A stretch of DNA of 64,000 bases, taken from assembly GCF_017161405.1 (NCBI RefSeq), contig NZ_CP071051.1, positions 1,426,001 to 1,490,000 of the forward strand, given 5' to 3'. Under the pieces are notes generated by a model. It ran no database searches. It worked only from the letters and a program-made list of their open reading frames with translations, and was not told the origin of the DNA. Source of the DNA: Leucobacter sp. CX169. Lineage in GTDB: Bacteria > Actinomycetota > Actinomycetes > Actinomycetales > Microbacteriaceae. Position 1 is the stretch's first letter; every line of letters begins with the position of its first letter. The position numbers were made by a program, and so were the translations under genes. This document shows, piece by piece, positions 9,026 to 20,637 of this stretch.

Positions 9026-10548
9026 GGTCGCCTCCAGACGCGGCCGTCACGGGCAAGCATTGCGGCGGCCCCCTCCGGGCCCCAGCTTCCCGACGCATAC
9101 TGCTCGGGTGCTCCGGTGCGACGCCACTCGGCTTCGATGGGGTCAAGAATCCGCCAGGAGAGCTCCACCTCGCGCTGCCGTGGGAACAATGGCGGCTCGC
9201 CGAGCAGGACGTCCAGGATCAGACGCTCGTAGGCTTCGGGGCTCGCCTCGGTGAAGGCGTGGCTATAGCCAAAGTCCATCGTCACGTCGCGCAGTTGGTT
9301 TCCGGGGCCCGGAACCTTCGAGCTGAAGCGCGTGGTCACACCCTCATCGGGCTGGATCCGGATGACGAGGGCGTTGTTTCCGAGCGCCTCGGGAGCGACG
9401 ATCGCAAAGGCGGGCTTCTTGAAGACCACGGCAATCTCGGTCACGCGTCGCGCGAGCCGCTTGCCGGTGCGGAGGTAGAAGGGGACGCCGCGCCACCGCG
9501 GGGAGTCGATACCGAGAGTGATCGCGGCAAACGTCTCGGTCCGCGAGTCGGGTGCCATTCCGTCCTCCTCGACAAACCCCCGGACATACTCGCCGCCCTG
9601 CCAGCCGCTGGCGTACTGACCGCGAGCGGTCGAGGCGGCAAGGTCTTCGGGCAGCACGACTGCACCGAGGACGCGCTCCTTCTCGACCCTGAGGTCGTCT
9701 GCTCCCAGCGAGGCTGGCTGTTCCATGGCGGTGAGCGCAAGGAGCTGCAGCAGGTGATTTTGGATCACGTCGCGCGCGGCCCCAATGCCGTCGTAGTAGC
9801 CGGCCCGCCCGGCGACCCCGATGTCCTCGGCCATCGTGATCTGTACGTGGTCGACATACTCCGAATTCCAGATTGGCTCGTACATCACGTTTGCGAACCG
9901 CAACGCGAGGATGTTCTGCACCGTCTCTTTGCCGAGATAGTGGTCAATGCGGAAGACATGCTCCGGGGGGAATACGGCGTCGATGGCCCGTCCGAGCTCC
10001 TGCGCACTCGGCAAATCGTGACCGAACGGCTTCTCGATGACGACGCGCCGCCAGGCGTCATCGTCGGCTTCGGCGAGGCCTGCGTCACGCAGGTGCCCGC
10101 CCACGACCTGGAAGGAGCTGGGCGGCACCGAGAGGTAGAACGCAGTGTTTCCACCGGTGCCACGTTCCCTACGGAGGTCCTCGAGCACGACCCGCATGCG
10201 GGCGTACGCCTCAGCGTCTTCGAACGAGCCGTTGACGAAGCGAATGCCCGTGCGGAACTGCTCCCACACGTCAGCGTCGAACTCGGTACGAGAATGCTCC
10301 CGTACCGACTCGCGGACGACATCGACGAATTGTTCGTCCGACCATTCGCGCCTGCCGAACCCGACGAGCGCAAAGCCTGGTGGGAGGAGCCCGCGATTTG
10401 CGAGGTCGTAGATCGCCGGGAGAAGCTTCTTGCGAGCGAGGTCGCCCGTGACACCGAAGAGGACGATCGCACAGGGGCCAGCAACCCGGTCAAGACGAAC
10501 GTCTCCCGGCGAGCGCAGGCGATTCTCCGCGGACGGAGTTTCGCTCAT
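9022..10548 (-). CDS. zwf: Glucose-6-phosphate 1-dehydrogenase
   Basis: A 508-residue glucose-6-phosphate dehydrogenase, the NADP-reducing entry step of the oxidative pentose phosphate pathway. It has the N-terminal Rossmann motif FGVTGDLARKKLLPA, the substrate-binding signature RIDHYLGKETVQN with its catalytic His, and the EKPFGHD motif. Length is normal. ATG 10548 overlaps the pgi stop. The -strand operon order is tkt-tal-pgi-zwf-opcA-pgl. Confidence 0.97.
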   Translation of the reverse strand: MSETPSAENRLRSPGDVRLDRVAGPCAIVLFGVTGDLARKKLLPAIYDLANRGLLPPGFALVGFGRREWSDEQFVDVVRESVREHSRTEFDADVWEQFRTGIRFVNGSFEDAEAYARMRVVLEDLRRERGTGGNTAFYLSVPPSSFQVVGGHLRDAGLAEADDDAWRRVVIEKPFGHDLPSAQELGRAIDAVFPPEHVFRIDHYLGKETVQNILALRFANVMYEPIWNSEYVDHVQITMAEDIGVAGRAGYYDGIGAARDVIQNHLLQLLALTAMEQPASLGADDLRVEKERVLGAVVLPEDLAASTARGQYASGWQGGEYVRGFVEEDGMAPDSRTETFAAITLGIDSPRWRGVPFYLRTGKRLARRVTEIAVVFKKPAFAIVAPEALGNNALVIRIQPDEGVTTRFSSKVPGPGNQLRDVTMDFGYSHAFTEASPEAYERLILDVLLGEPPLFPRQREVELSWRILDPIEAEWRRTGAPEQYASGSWGPEGAAAMLARDGRVWRRP

Positions 10549-12203
10549 CGGGCCGACCCCGGCAACGCCTGGAGCGCGGCGCGCAGCGCACGCACCCCGC
10601 TAAGCGGGTCGGCAAGCCGCAGCGAAACGACTGGCCGGCCACGCTCGACGAGCACGCTCGCGTCACCGGCGGCCTGCGCCGTCAACAGCTCGTGATAGCT
10701 CTGCGCGGAGCCGGGGATGGCCAGGTCTTCCCGCACCTCGTCGGTGAGCTGCAGGAAAACGCCCACTGCGGGACCGCCCTTGTGCAGCTGGCCGGTGGAG
10801 TGGAGGAATCGCGGGCCCCAGCCGAGCGTGACCGGCACGTCGAGCCGTTCGGCGAGCTCTTCCCGCAAACCTTCGAGCTCTGGCGCCAGCGGGGATCCTG
10901 CGTCGAGGTAGGCCTGGACCGCGAGATAGCCACTCGCGGGAAGCTGGGCAAAGAGCTCTCTCCATACGGACGTCGCGTCGGCGGGCAACTCACCGGCGGG
11001 GGCGCGCAGGATCGCAGCGCCAGCGACGTCGCTCAGGGGGCCCAGCACCGGCTCATCACGAACGCCCTGCCCGAGCAGCGCGCGGGTGGCCGTCTTCGCG
11101 GACTCGACGTCGGGCTGGTCGAACGGGTTGATGTTCATGAGACGGCCCAGCACGGCGGTCGCGGCCTCCCAGCAAAGGAACTGGGCGCCGAGGGGCCCAG
11201 CAAGGCGGTCGCCACTCGCGTGTGAGGGAAGGGGCGATACCGAAACCAGCTGTGCGGTTGACGGGAGATGCCCGACGGTCTCGGGTGAGCCCGGGTGGAC
11301 CGCCACCGGCAGCACGCCGAGGCCGAGCTTCCCCGTCGACTCTGCCACGAGCTGCTCGATCCAGTCGGGCAGGCCCCAGTCGGTCGCAGCGTCGCTGTGC
11401 GCGCCTCCGGGTTCGGCGCCTGGTGCAAGCACGAGCGCGAAGCGGCTGGGGAGTCCCGCGTAAAGTGCGGCCGCGAGGCGGAGCGCCGGATTCTCCTCTG
11501 AGTCAAGCGCGAGTCCGCCGAGGCACGCGGTGGCCTCGGCCAGGAGCGCCCGAATGTTCGCGCCGGCAAGACCGGAGGGGACGAGCCCAAACGCCGTGAG
11601 TGCGGAGTAGCGTCCGCCGACGTGCGGGTCCGCGAGAAAGACGCGGTTCCCGCGCTCCCGCGCTGAGGCCTCGAACGGCGAGCCGGGATCGGTGACGACG
11701 ATGATCCTGGCGGCAGGGTCAAGCCCCTGAGCGACAAACGCCGCCTCAAATGTCTCGCGGTGGCTCTGCGTCTCAACCGTCGATCCCGACTTCGAGCTCA
11801 CGACGAGTGCGGTGCGCGACAGGTCGGTTCCGAGGGCTGCGCGCACGCGGGCCGGGTGCGTCGAGTCGAGGACGATAAGGGGGACGCCGTAGCGGCGGGT
11901 GATGACCTCGGGTGCCAGGCTCGAGCCGCCCATTCCGCTCAGTACGATGCGGTCGACGCCGGCGGAGGCGAGCTCGTCGCGCAGCGCCTCAATATCGTCG
12001 ATGAGTGCTTCGGTGGAACCGGCGAGGCCCGCCGGGCGGACCCAGCCCAGACGGACAGACGCCTCGGGCTGCGCCGCGGGCCCCCAGAGCGAGTCGTCCG
12101 CAGCGAACAGGCGGCTTGCCACGCGATCGCGGATCAGCGCGGCGAGAGCCTCGTCTGCCGCGGCCGGCGCGGCCAGGGTGAGCGCGAGTGGCGCCGGAGT
12201 CAC
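10545..12203 (-). CDS. pgi: Glucose-6-phosphate isomerase
   Basis: A 552-residue sugar isomerase with SIS folds, of the divergent type found inside actinobacterial zwf operons. It would link glucose-6-phosphate and fructose-6-phosphate. The first SIS domain shows [14 protein letters not shown] and [14 protein letters not shown] (phosphate-binding Ser/Thr cluster). The second half has the [18 protein letters not shown] motif seen in Pgi, with its conserved His and Lys. GTG 12203 overlaps the tal stop. The annotation rests on motifs and context, since this subgroup is distant from E. coli Pgi. Confidence 0.9.
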   Translation of the reverse strand: MTPAPLALTLAAPAAADEALAALIRDRVASRLFAADDSLWGPAAQPEASVRLGWVRPAGLAGSTEALIDDIEALRDELASAGVDRIVLSGMGGSSLAPEVITRRYGVPLIVLDSTHPARVRAALGTDLSRTALVVSSKSGSTVETQSHRETFEAAFVAQGLDPAARIIVVTDPGSPFEASARERGNRVFLADPHVGGRYSALTAFGLVPSGLAGANIRALLAEATACLGGLALDSEENPALRLAAALYAGLPSRFALVLAPGAEPGGAHSDAATDWGLPDWIEQLVAESTGKLGLGVLPVAVHPGSPETVGHLPSTAQLVSVSPLPSHASGDRLAGPLGAQFLCWEAATAVLGRLMNINPFDQPDVESAKTATRALLGQGVRDEPVLGPLSDVAGAAILRAPAGELPADATSVWRELFAQLPASGYLAVQAYLDAGSPLAPELEGLREELAERLDVPVTLGWGPRFLHSTGQLHKGGPAVGVFLQLTDEVREDLAIPGSAQSYHELLTAQAAGDASVLVERGRPVVSLRLADPLSGVRALRAALQALPGSAR

Positions 12204-13309
12204 TGTGCGCCCTTCAGCGCGGTATCAACCATCTCCACCAGCTCGTCCCATGACGCGTCGAACTTGGCGAGGCCCTCGACCTCCAGCAAATCGGTCACCT
12301 CGGTGTAGTCGATGCCCACGCCGTCCAGAGCGTTGAGGTGCGCGTTCGACTCGGAGAAGGTGCCTGAGATGGTGTCGCCCCGGACCACGCCGTGGTCGGC
12401 CGTTGCCTCGAGGGTGCCGGCGGGCATCGTGTTGACGACGCCCTCCGCGACCAACTCGACGACGTAACGCGTGTCGGGCAGGCTTGGATCCTTCACACCG
12501 GTTGACGCCCACAGCGGCCGCTGCGAGTTTGCGCCCGCAGCCAGTAGCATCCGGGCCCGTTCGCTCGCGAAGGACTCCAAGAAGATCTCGTATGCAAGGC
12601 GGGCGTTGGCGATTCCCGCGTCGCTGCGCAAGGCGAGCGCCTCGTCCGTGCCAACCTCGTTCAGACGGCGGTCCACCTCGGTATCGACGCGCGAGACGAA
12701 GAACGAAGCGACCGAGTGGATGCCGTCGAGCGGGATGCCCGCGGCGCGCGCCTGCTCGAGGCCCGTGAGGTATGCGTTTGTGACGGCGCGGTAGCGCTCC
12801 AGGCTGAAGATGAGGGTGACGTTGACGCTGATGCCGGCGGCGATCGCGGCAGTGATCGCGGGCAGCCCCTCTTTGGTTGCCGGGATCTTGATCATCGCGT
12901 TGGGACGGTTGATCCGTGCCCACAACTCTTTCGCCTGCGCGACCGTTCCCTCGGTGTCACGAGCGAGCGACGGAGCGACCTCGATCGAGACGCGTCCGTC
13001 GTAGCCGTGTGTCCGCTCGAAGATCGGCTGGAACACGTCGCACGCGTCGGAAACGTCGCGGGACATGAGCTCGAAGATCGTCGCCTCGGTACTCATGCCC
13101 GCAGCGCGGGCCTCTGCGACGCCCTCCGCGTAGGCCTGACCGTTCGCAAATGCGCCAGCGAAGATCGTCGGGTTGGTGGTGACGCCCACCACATCGCGCG
13201 TCTCGATGAGCTCAACAAGGTTTCCACTGTCCAGCCGCTCGCGCGACAGGTCGTCGAGCCAAATGCTGACGCCAGCGCGGCTGAGCAGTGCGGTGGGGGA
13301 GTCATTCAT
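12200..13309 (-). CDS. tal: Transaldolase
   Basis: A 369-residue transaldolase (long actinobacterial TalB-like type) of the non-oxidative pentose phosphate pathway. The Schiff-base Lys lies in [16 protein letters not shown]. The N-terminal [10 protein letters not shown] segment and [12 protein letters not shown] are family signatures. ATG start with GGAGAAAC upstream at 13314-13321. It lies 69 nt after tkt and is coupled to pgi by a 4-bp overlap. Confidence 0.96.
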   Translation of the reverse strand: MNDSPTALLSRAGVSIWLDDLSRERLDSGNLVELIETRDVVGVTTNPTIFAGAFANGQAYAEGVAEARAAGMSTEATIFELMSRDVSDACDVFQPIFERTHGYDGRVSIEVAPSLARDTEGTVAQAKELWARINRPNAMIKIPATKEGLPAITAAIAAGISVNVTLIFSLERYRAVTNAYLTGLEQARAAGIPLDGIHSVASFFVSRVDTEVDRRLNEVGTDEALALRSDAGIANARLAYEIFLESFASERARMLLAAGANSQRPLWASTGVKDPSLPDTRYVVELVAEGVVNTMPAGTLEATADHGVVRGDTISGTFSESNAHLNALDGVGIDYTEVTDLLEVEGLAKFDASWDELVEMVDTALKGAQ

Positions 13310-13378
13310 GGTGTTTCTCCTCTTGCTGAGCGGAATCGAGAATCAATCGTTGCGTGACGCGGTGGGCGACGAGCCGAG

Positions 13379-15454
13379 CTAGCTCGCGATGGACTCGCGG
13401 GCCGCGGCAACAACGGCGTCGGTCGTGATGCCGAACTCGCGGAACAGCGTCTCGTAGTCGGCCGAGGCACCGAAGTGCTCGATCGACACCGAGCGGCCGC
13501 GGTCACCGACAATGCCTGTCCAGGTCAGGGCAAGCCCGGCCTCGACGCTGACGCGTGCGGTCACGGCCGCGGGGAGCACCGATTCGCGGTACTCGGCGGT
13601 CTGCTCGTCAAACCACTCGAGGCAAGGCGCCGAGACGACGCGGGCCCCCACGCCCTCGGCGGCGAGACGCTCGCGGGCCTCGACCGCGAGCTGCACCTCG
13701 GAACCGGTGGCGATCAACAGCACGTCGACCGAGTCTGTGGGTGAATCGACGAGCACATAGGCGCCCTTGCGCGCACCCTCGGCCGAGGCGAAGTCGCCCC
13801 CGCGAGGCAGCACCGGCACGTTCTGGCGGGTTAGCGCGATGCCGGTGGGACCAGCGTGGCGCGACAGGATCTCGTGCCAGGCAACGGACACCTCGTTCGC
13901 GTCCGCGGGGCGCACCATGGCGAGGTTCGGAATCGCGCGCAGCGTCGCAAGCTGCTCAATCGGCTGGTGGGTCGGACCGTCCTCGCCGAGGGCGACCGAG
14001 TCGTGCGTCCAGACGAAGATGCTCGGCACGTTCATGAGCGCCGCGAGACGGACCGCGGGGCGCATGTAGTCGCTGAAGATGAGGAAGGTGCCGCCGTAGC
14101 TGCGGGTCTTCCCGTGCAGCTGAATACCATTCAGGATCGCGCCCATGGCGTGCTCGCGGATGCCGAAGTGCAGCACGCGGCCGTAGGGATCGCCGCTCCA
14201 ACTCGAGGTGGAGTGGTTCACCGGCACGAACGAGGCCGCGTTCGGGATGGTCGTATTGTTCGATCCTGCGAGGTCGGCGGAGCCACCCCAGAGCTCGGGC
14301 ATGATCGGGCCGAGGGCCGCGAGTACCTTGCCGCTCGCCGAGCGGGTGGCGACGCTCTCACCGGGGGTGAAGGTCGGCAGCGCAGCGGCCGCCTCGGCGG
14401 GAAGTTCCTGCGCCTCGATGCGGTCGAACAGCGCCTTGCGCTCGGGGTTCGCCGCGGCCCACGCGTCAAAGCCAGCCTGCCACTCGGCGCGCGTCTGCGC
14501 GCCTCGGGTCAGTGCCTCACGGGTGTGGGCGATGACCTCGGGCTCGACGACGAAGTGCTGCTCGGGGTCGAAGTCGAGGGCGACCTTCAGCCCGGCGAGC
14601 TCTTCGGCTCCGAGCTTCGAGCCATGGATGCCGCCGGTGTTCTGCTTGCCCGGGCTCGGCCACCCAATAATCGTGCTCAGGATGATGAGCGAGGGCTTGC
14701 CCGTCTCAGCCTTCGCGGCCTCGATCGCGGCGTTCAGCTCGCGGACGTCCTCGACGTAGGCGCCGGTGCGCTTCCAATCGACGTGCAGCACCTGCCAGCC
14801 GTAGGCTTCGTAGCGCTTCGCGACGTCCTCGGAGAACGAGATATCGGTGTCGTCCTCGATCGAGATCTGGTTGCTGTCGTAGATCGCAATGAGGTTGCCG
14901 AGCTCCTGGTGCCCGGCGAGCGACGACGCCTCGGCGGTCACGCCCTCCTGGAGGTCTCCATCGCCGGCGACCACGTAGATATGGTGATCGAACGGGCTCG
15001 TCCCGGGCGCTGCCTCGGGGTCGAACAGGCCGCGCTCGTACCGTGCGGCATAGGCGAAGCCGACGGCAGAGGCGAGGCCCTGGCCGAGCGGTCCGGTCGT
15101 AATCTCCACGCCGCGCGTGTGGCCGTACTCGGGGTGACCCGGGGTCTTCGAGCCCCAGCGGCGCAGCGCCTTCAGATCATCAAGCTCGAGGCCGTAGCCA
15201 CCGAGGTACAACTGGACATACTGCGTCAGCGACGAGTGGCCCACCGACAGGATGAAGCGGTCGCGGCCGATCCAGTCGGTATCGCTCGGGTCGTGGCGCA
15301 TGACCTTCTGGTGCAGCAGGTACGAGACCGGTGCGAGGCTAATGGCGGTCCCAGGATGTCCATTGCCGACGCTTTCGACAGCGTCAGCAGCGAGCACACG
15401 AGCGGTATCTACCGCTCGGTCGTCGCGTTCATCCCAGTGCAGTTCGTTCGACAA
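13379..15454 (-). CDS. tkt: Transketolase
   Basis: A 691-residue thiamine-diphosphate-dependent transketolase. It shows [13 protein letters not shown] near residue 32, the ThDP/metal-binding [14 protein letters not shown], the PYR-domain [13 protein letters not shown] and [19 protein letters not shown]. The start is TTG at 15454 (sequence TTGTCGAACGAA), supported by GAGAGG about 9 nt upstream; no in-frame ATG nearby would keep the conserved N-terminus. It is the first gene of the pentose phosphate operon and diverges from ctaB. Confidence 0.96.
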   Translation of the reverse strand: MSNELHWDERDDRAVDTARVLAADAVESVGNGHPGTAISLAPVSYLLHQKVMRHDPSDTDWIGRDRFILSVGHSSLTQYVQLYLGGYGLELDDLKALRRWGSKTPGHPEYGHTRGVEITTGPLGQGLASAVGFAYAARYERGLFDPEAAPGTSPFDHHIYVVAGDGDLQEGVTAEASSLAGHQELGNLIAIYDSNQISIEDDTDISFSEDVAKRYEAYGWQVLHVDWKRTGAYVEDVRELNAAIEAAKAETGKPSLIILSTIIGWPSPGKQNTGGIHGSKLGAEELAGLKVALDFDPEQHFVVEPEVIAHTREALTRGAQTRAEWQAGFDAWAAANPERKALFDRIEAQELPAEAAAALPTFTPGESVATRSASGKVLAALGPIMPELWGGSADLAGSNNTTIPNAASFVPVNHSTSSWSGDPYGRVLHFGIREHAMGAILNGIQLHGKTRSYGGTFLIFSDYMRPAVRLAALMNVPSIFVWTHDSVALGEDGPTHQPIEQLATLRAIPNLAMVRPADANEVSVAWHEILSRHAGPTGIALTRQNVPVLPRGGDFASAEGARKGAYVLVDSPTDSVDVLLIATGSEVQLAVEARERLAAEGVGARVVSAPCLEWFDEQTAEYRESVLPAAVTARVSVEAGLALTWTGIVGDRGRSVSIEHFGASADYETLFREFGITTDAVVAAARESIAS

Positions 15455-15582
15455 TTCGTCAGCCTCTCCGGACGTGTTGGGGGAGGGGGCTGCCCGAGCT
15501 CGGTCTGCCCCCGAAGTTCACCGCAAACCAGACTACCGTGCATGGCGCCCTCGACGCCCCTGTCGACGCGCGCATGCGCTCA

Positions 15583-15611
15583 GGTTGCGCATCCCTCGCC
15601 TGGCGTAGACT
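15583..15611 (+). promoter_or_regulatory. Candidate promoter for a leaderless ctaB
   Basis: TAGACT at 15606-15611 is a good -10 box with GGTTGC/TTGCGC about 15-17 nt upstream. The ATG of ctaB starts only 8 nt after the -10 and there is no Shine-Dalgarno sequence, so the mRNA probably begins at or next to the start codon. Confidence 0.45.
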
Positions 15612-15619
15612 GTTTCGCG

Positions 15620-16549
15620 ATGTCATCCGAGACCTTGTCCCCGCGTCGTCCCTCCGCTTCGACTTCCTCGACACTCGTGCGTCGCGTGAAAGCGTATGTC
15701 GCTTTAACGAAACCACGAGTGGTCGAGTTGCTGCTGGTGGTGACGGTTCCGGCCATGATTCTTGCGGCGCACGCGCTGCCAAGCCTCTGGCTCGTTTTGG
15801 CGACGCTGATTGGCGGCGCGATGAGCGCCGGCTCGGCAGGCGCGTTCAACTGCTACATCGATCGCGACATGGACCGCTTGATGAAGCGGACCAGCAAGCG
15901 TCCGCTCGTCACGGGGGAAATCTCGGACCGCAACGCGCTCATCTTCGCGTGGGTGCTCGGCATCGCCTCGATCGTGTGGCTCTGGCTCACCACGAACTGG
16001 CTCGCCGCCGCACTCTCGCTCGCCGCGATCCTGTTCTATGTCGTCTTGTACACGCTGATTCTCAAGCGCCACAGTGAGCAGAACATCATCTGGGGCGGCC
16101 TGGCCGGCTGCTTCCCCGTGCTCATCGGCTGGGCCGCCGTCACCGAGAGCCTCTCGTGGCCGCCGTTCATCCTCTTCCTCATCATCTTCCTCTGGACACC
16201 GCCGCACTACTGGCCGCTCTCCATGCGGTACCGCGACGACTACGCCGCGGCGGGTGTGCCGATGCTCGGCGTCGTCCGCGGCCGCATTACGGTCGGCCTG
16301 CAGATCATCCTCTACACCTGGGCGACGGTCGTCAGCTCGTTGCTGTTGATCCCCGTCGCGGACATGGGCTGGACGTACACGGCCGTGGCGTTGCTCGCGG
16401 GCGGCTACTTCATCGTCGCGGCGCATCGGCTCTACAGCAGCGCGATTCGCGGTGCCGAGGGCAAGCCGATGCAGCTTTTCCACGGCTCGATCACGTACCT
16501 GTCGGTGCTGTTCCTCGCGATCGCGATCGACCCGCTACTGCCCTTCTAG
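15620..16549 (+). CDS. ctaB: Protohaem IX farnesyltransferase (haem O synthase)
   Basis: A 309-residue UbiA-family prenyltransferase that adds a farnesyl group to haem B, making haem O for cytochrome oxidase. Eight to nine transmembrane helices are expected. The first Asp-rich motif [15 protein letters not shown] is at about residues 78-92, and the second loop [14 protein letters not shown] follows [10 protein letters not shown], which is typical of CtaB. The frame is open far upstream (antisense to tkt), but ATG 15620 gives the family-like start. It diverges from the pentose phosphate operon and faces ctaA. Confidence 0.96.
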   Translation: MSSETLSPRRPSASTSSTLVRRVKAYVALTKPRVVELLLVVTVPAMILAAHALPSLWLVLATLIGGAMSAGSAGAFNCYIDRDMDRLMKRTSKRPLVTGEISDRNALIFAWVLGIASIVWLWLTTNWLAAALSLAAILFYVVLYTLILKRHSEQNIIWGGLAGCFPVLIGWAAVTESLSWPPFILFLIIFLWTPPHYWPLSMRYRDDYAAAGVPMLGVVRGRITVGLQIILYTWATVVSSLLLIPVADMGWTYTAVALLAGGYFIVAAHRLYSSAIRGAEGKPMQLFHGSITYLSVLFLAIAIDPLLPF

Positions 16550-16565
16550 CCGTCTGCGCAGGATC

Positions 16566-16600
16566 CAGGCGTCTCCCTTCGGGAGGCGCCTGTTCTGTTT
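16566..16600 (+). terminator. Terminator after ctaB
   Basis: CAGGCGTCTCCC-TTCG-GGGAGGCGCCTG hairpin (12 bp, one G.U, UUCG loop) followed by TTCTGTTT, 16 nt after the ctaB stop. Confidence 0.8.
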
Positions 16601-16764
16601 CTGGGTCACCGCTCCGCAGCGCTCGGAGCGTCAGCTCGACAGCCATCACTGCGTTCGGCACTCGGAGCTGACTCAGTTCCCTTCGCCGGTCCGCTTCCGA
16701 GATCTCCGTGGCGCCGAGGGAACTCGCGACGGTTGCGAGTTCGCGCCCATGGGATGCGCAACGA

Positions 16765-16802
16765 GGCGAGGGTGGGTAGCCCAACGGCCACCCACCCTCG
16801 CC
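16765..16802 (-). terminator. Hairpin after ctaA
   Basis: A 16-bp near-perfect inverted repeat (GGCGAGGGTGGGTAGC and its mirror GCCACCCACCCTCGCC), 16 nt past the ctaA stop. The T-run is poor, so it may be an intrinsic terminator without a strong tail. Confidence 0.5.
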
Positions 16803-16818
16803 TGGACGAGCCAGCGTG

Positions 16819-17757
16819 CTAGGCGACGATCGTCACTCGCACCCGCTGGCGCGTCTCGACGAGCATGAGGAACAGGGCCGAGGCGAGCAGGCAGGCGAGC
16901 ACCATATGGATGCCCACGAGCAGCGGAGGGAGCGCCAGGCGGGCCTGCGCGATGCCGACCATGATTTGGAGGGCCATAACCACGAGCGCCCAACCCGCAA
17001 AACGCTGCACTGAGTGCGCACGCTCCTGGTACGCCAGGAAGCAGACCAGCGCGGTGAAGAAAAGCGTCGCGTAGGCGGGCGCAACGTGAAGCGTCTGCAC
17101 CACGGCAGAGTCGAGTCCGTTGCGCGCAGCGCCGCCGTCGCCGGCGTGGGGGCCCGATCCGGTGAGGAGCGTGCCGACCACGACCGTAATCATGCCGACA
17201 ATGGTGGCGATCCAGGCGTTCTGCAACAGGGGCGCGGAGACCGCCAGTGCGCGCGGGCCGCCCGGCTCGTACGCGCGCTTCACGAGGAGCGCGGCGAGCA
17301 TGACGAGGACGACGCTCACGAGGAAGTGCACGCCGACGACATACGGGTTCAGGTCCGACAGCACCGTGATCCCACCCAGGACTGCCTGGATCGGGATGCT
17401 GAGGGTCGGGACAACGACTAGCCAGAAGAGGTCGGGGCGTGCCTTCCGGAACTTCCAGAGCGCGATGAGCGCGAGAATGGCCACGATTTCGAGCAGGAAG
17501 AAGAGCGTCCGGTTCCCGAACTCAATGTAGGAATGAATGCCCATTGCCGGGTTGTGCACGAACGAGTCCGCGGTGCATTTCGGCCAGGTGTCGCAGCCGA
17601 GGCCCGATCCGGTCAGTCGCACGGCCCCACCGGTGGCCACAATGAGGACCTGGGTGACGAACACCCACCACGCCAGGATCCTGATGCGGCGGGGGAGCCG
17701 GGGAGCAGGTTCGTGCGCCGAGGTGGCGGGTGTGGGGCGGACGGTGGCATCAGGCAC
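16819..17757 (-). CDS. ctaA: Haem A synthase (COX15/CtaA family)
   Basis: A 312-residue integral membrane protein that oxidises haem O to haem A. It shows GGAVRLTGSGLGCDTWPKC in the first extracytoplasmic loop (a Cys pair typical of the actinobacterial and Bacillus type), VGVHFLVSV, TGSGPHAGD and QTLHVAPAY, with the His residues expected to bind haem. Eight transmembrane helices are predicted. GTG start at 17757. It is convergent with ctaB and the two act in sequence. Confidence 0.94.
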   Translation of the reverse strand: MPDATVRPTPATSAHEPAPRLPRRIRILAWWVFVTQVLIVATGGAVRLTGSGLGCDTWPKCTADSFVHNPAMGIHSYIEFGNRTLFFLLEIVAILALIALWKFRKARPDLFWLVVVPTLSIPIQAVLGGITVLSDLNPYVVGVHFLVSVVLVMLAALLVKRAYEPGGPRALAVSAPLLQNAWIATIVGMITVVVGTLLTGSGPHAGDGGAARNGLDSAVVQTLHVAPAYATLFFTALVCFLAYQERAHSVQRFAGWALVVMALQIMVGIAQARLALPPLLVGIHMVLACLLASALFLMLVETRQRVRVTIVA

Positions 17758-18031
17758 GATTGCTCCTTAGGCGCGACGGGCCAATCTGAACGCGTAAAAA
17801 GACGCGCACGGCAGACCCTCCCTTTTTCGCGGGAATTCTGTAGAATGGGAAGCTGTGGCAGTGGCTCGATGACCCGTTCCTTCCGAAGGGAAGAAATTCG
17901 CGTGTCCGGCCGTTGTTTAGATTACTGCACTGTTGCGGAGAACCCGGTGTGCGCTACGCGCCGAGCTGGGTCGGATCCCTCCGACTCAGTGCGGGTTGCT
18001 CCCCCCAGCGAGATCCAGAAGAGGGAAGAGG

Positions 18032-19450
18032 ATGCCAGACGTTCTGATTGATCGTCCTGAACTCGAAGGTTTGGGCACATACGAATTTGGTTGGCACGAC
18101 TCGGATATCGCTGGTGCCACCGCGAAACGCGGACTCAGCGATGCCGTCGTGAAGAACATCTCCGCCTTGAAAGACGAGCCGGCGTGGATGCTCGAGCGTC
18201 GCATGAAGGCGCTGCAGATCTTCGGCCGGAAGCCGATGCCCACTTGGGGTGCGGACCTGTCGGGGATTGACTTCGACAACATCAAGTACTTCGTTCGTTC
18301 GACTGAGAAGCAGGCGACGACCTGGGAGGAACTCCCGGACGAGATTAAGAACACGTACGAAAAGCTCGGCATCCCCGAGGCGGAGCGTCAGCGCCTCGTT
18401 GCCGGCGTTGCGGCTCAGTACGAGTCCGAGGTCGTCTATCACCAGATCCGCGAGGATCTGGAGGAGCAGGGCGTGCTCTTCCTCGACACCGACACCGCGC
18501 TGCGCGAGCACCCCGAGATCTTCCAGGAGTACTTCGGCAGCGTCATTCCGTCGGGCGACAACAAGTTCGCGGCCCTGAACACCGCTGTGTGGTCGGGTGG
18601 CTCGTTCGTGTACGTCCCGAAGGGTGTCCACGTCGAGATCCCGCTGCAGGCGTACTTCCGTATCAACACGGAGAACATGGGCCAGTTCGAGCGCACGCTG
18701 ATCATCGCCGACGAGGGCAGCTACGTGCACTACATCGAGGGCTGCACGGCCCCGATCTACAGCTCTGACTCGCTGCACTCGGCGGTCGTGGAGATCATCG
18801 TGAAGAAGAACGCTCGCGTTCGCTACACCACGATCCAGAACTGGTCGACGAACGTCTACAACTTGGTCACGAAGCGCGCGATTGCTGAAGAGGGCGCCAT
18901 CATGGAGTGGGTCGATGGCAACATCGGCTCGAAGGTCACCATGAAGTACCCCTCGATCTACCTCACCGGCGAGCACGCCAAGGGCGAGACGCTCTCGGTC
19001 GCCTTTGCCGGCCCCGGCCAGCACCAGGACGCGGGCGCCAAGATGGTGCACCTCGCCCCGCACACGACGTCTTCGATCCTGTCGAAGTCGATCGCGCGTG
19101 GCGGCGGCCGCACCGGCTATCGCGGCGAGATCCGCATTGAAGCTGGCGCGCACCACGCCGCCAACTCGGTGGTCTGTGACGCATTGCTCGTTGACCGCAT
19201 CTCTCGCTCTGACACCTATCCGGCGATCGACATTCGCACGGACGACGCGGTGCTCGGGCACGAGGCGACGGTTTCGCGTGTGAGCGAAGACCAGCTCTTC
19301 TACCTCATGAGCCGCGGAATGACGGAAGAAGAAGGCATGGCAATGATCGTCCGTGGCTTCATCGAGCCGATCGCCCGCGAGCTCCCCATGGAATACGCCC
19401 TCGAACTGAACAAGCTCATCGAGATGGGCATGGAAGGATCCGTCGGATAA
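18032..19450 (+). CDS. sufB: Fe-S cluster assembly scaffold protein SufB
   Basis: A 472-residue SufB, the scaffold of the SufBCD complex. It has the conserved [39 protein letters not shown] and [18 protein letters not shown] blocks, a beta-helix core and the C-terminal [16 protein letters not shown] signature shared with SufD. The frame opens earlier, but ATG 18032 has GAGGGAAGAG just upstream and gives the family N-terminus. It starts the suf operon. TAGAAT near 17841 is a possible -10. No SufR-type repressor gene is adjacent. Confidence 0.96.
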   Translation: MPDVLIDRPELEGLGTYEFGWHDSDIAGATAKRGLSDAVVKNISALKDEPAWMLERRMKALQIFGRKPMPTWGADLSGIDFDNIKYFVRSTEKQATTWEELPDEIKNTYEKLGIPEAERQRLVAGVAAQYESEVVYHQIREDLEEQGVLFLDTDTALREHPEIFQEYFGSVIPSGDNKFAALNTAVWSGGSFVYVPKGVHVEIPLQAYFRINTENMGQFERTLIIADEGSYVHYIEGCTAPIYSSDSLHSAVVEIIVKKNARVRYTTIQNWSTNVYNLVTKRAIAEEGAIMEWVDGNIGSKVTMKYPSIYLTGEHAKGETLSVAFAGPGQHQDAGAKMVHLAPHTTSSILSKSIARGGGRTGYRGEIRIEAGAHHAANSVVCDALLVDRISRSDTYPAIDIRTDDAVLGHEATVSRVSEDQLFYLMSRGMTEEEGMAMIVRGFIEPIARELPMEYALELNKLIEMGMEGSVG

Positions 19451-20637
19451 TGACGATCGTTGATACGACCGCCGAGACCGCACAGCACGGCCTGAAGGCG
19501 CACTCGGACGGCGGATGGGATCGCAAGGTGCCCGTGCAGACGCGTTCCGAGCGATTCACCTCGACCGATGTTGCAGACTTCCCGATCGTTACGGGTCGCG
19601 AGGCGAACTGGAAGTTCAGCCCCATCAAGAAGCTCGACGCGCTCCTGAACGGTGAGCTTGACGGAAGCCGCACCCCGGTGACCGTTTCCGAGGCCGAGGG
19701 CATCTCGCACGAATGGATTGCTCGCGATGACGCCCGTATCGGCCGCGCCGGCACCCCGGAGGAGCGCGGCGCAGCCGCTGCTTGGTCGGCGTTCGGCGAG
19801 GCTCTGCTCATCACCGTGAGCGGTGAAGAGGAGAGCACCGTCGTGGTGACCCGAGACTCACTCGGGACCGCCGCTCGCGCGGCGCACCTCGTCATCGAGT
19901 CGACGCCGTTCTCGCGCGGCCTCGTCATCCTCGAGCACACGGGCGAAGCCCTGCTCTCGGAGAACGTCGAGATCGTGCTGGGCGACGAGTCCAAGCTCAC
20001 CGTGGTTTCGGTGCAGCAGTGGGGCGACGCGGCAACGCACCTGTCGAGCCACTACGCCACGATTGGCCGCAACGCTGAGCTGACCCACATCGTGGTGTCG
20101 CTGGGCGGCGAGACCGTTCGCCTGAATCCGTCGTTCCACCTCGATCACGAGGGAGCTGGCATCGAGGCACTCGGCGCGTACTTCGCCGACGCCGGTCAGC
20201 ACCTCGAGCAGCAGGTCTACGTCGACCACCTCTCGCCGCACACGCGCAGCCGCGTCACCTACAAGGGCGCGTTGCAGGGCGAAGGAGCGCGCACCGTCTG
20301 GATCGGCGATGTGCTGATCCGGCGCAGCGCCGAGGGCACCGACAGCTACGAGCAGAACCGCAACCTTGTGCTCTCACCGGGCACCCGTGCGGACTCGATT
20401 CCGAATCTGGAAATCGAGACCGGAGACATCGAGGGTGCCGGCCACGCCAGCGCCACCGGCCGGTTCGACGATGAGCACCTGTTCTACCTCATGAGCCGTG
20501 GCATCTCGGAGGAGGAGGCACGCAAGCTCGTCGTGCGTGGCTTCCTGCTCGAGGTCATCAACCAGATCGGTCACCCCGCAACGGAGGCGCGCCTGCAGGC
20601 AGCAATCGAGGCGGAGCTCGAAGAGGGCGTGTACTAG
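19450..20637 (+). CDS. sufD: Fe-S cluster assembly protein SufD
   Basis: A 395-residue SufD, partner of SufB in the SufBC2D complex. The central beta-helix and the C-terminal [33 protein letters not shown] signature show this; the last part is the piece common to SufB and SufD. ATG 19450 overlaps the last base of the sufB TAA, so the genes are coupled. The sufB-sufD-Rieske-sufC-sufT order is that of many Microbacteriaceae. Confidence 0.95.
   Translation: MTIVDTTAETAQHGLKAHSDGGWDRKVPVQTRSERFTSTDVADFPIVTGREANWKFSPIKKLDALLNGELDGSRTPVTVSEAEGISHEWIARDDARIGRAGTPEERGAAAAWSAFGEALLITVSGEEESTVVVTRDSLGTAARAAHLVIESTPFSRGLVILEHTGEALLSENVEIVLGDESKLTVVSVQQWGDAATHLSSHYATIGRNAELTHIVVSLGGETVRLNPSFHLDHEGAGIEALGAYFADAGQHLEQQVYVDHLSPHTRSRVTYKGALQGEGARTVWIGDVLIRRSAEGTDSYEQNRNLVLSPGTRADSIPNLEIETGDIEGAGHASATGRFDDEHLFYLMSRGISEEEARKLVVRGFLLEVINQIGHPATEARLQAAIEAELEEGVY

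Noticed and set aside
13856-15619. N-terminal extension of ctaB by 588 codons across tkt
   Set aside because: Antisense to transketolase, no conserved domain; CtaB is complete from 15620.
17954-19483. A 509-codon open frame antisense to sufB, and similar long antisense frames across whiA, pgk, qcrB and tkt
   Set aside because: High-GC DNA gives long shadow frames; the sense strand encodes clear conserved proteins and the shadows are Arg/Ser/Ala-rich without motifs.
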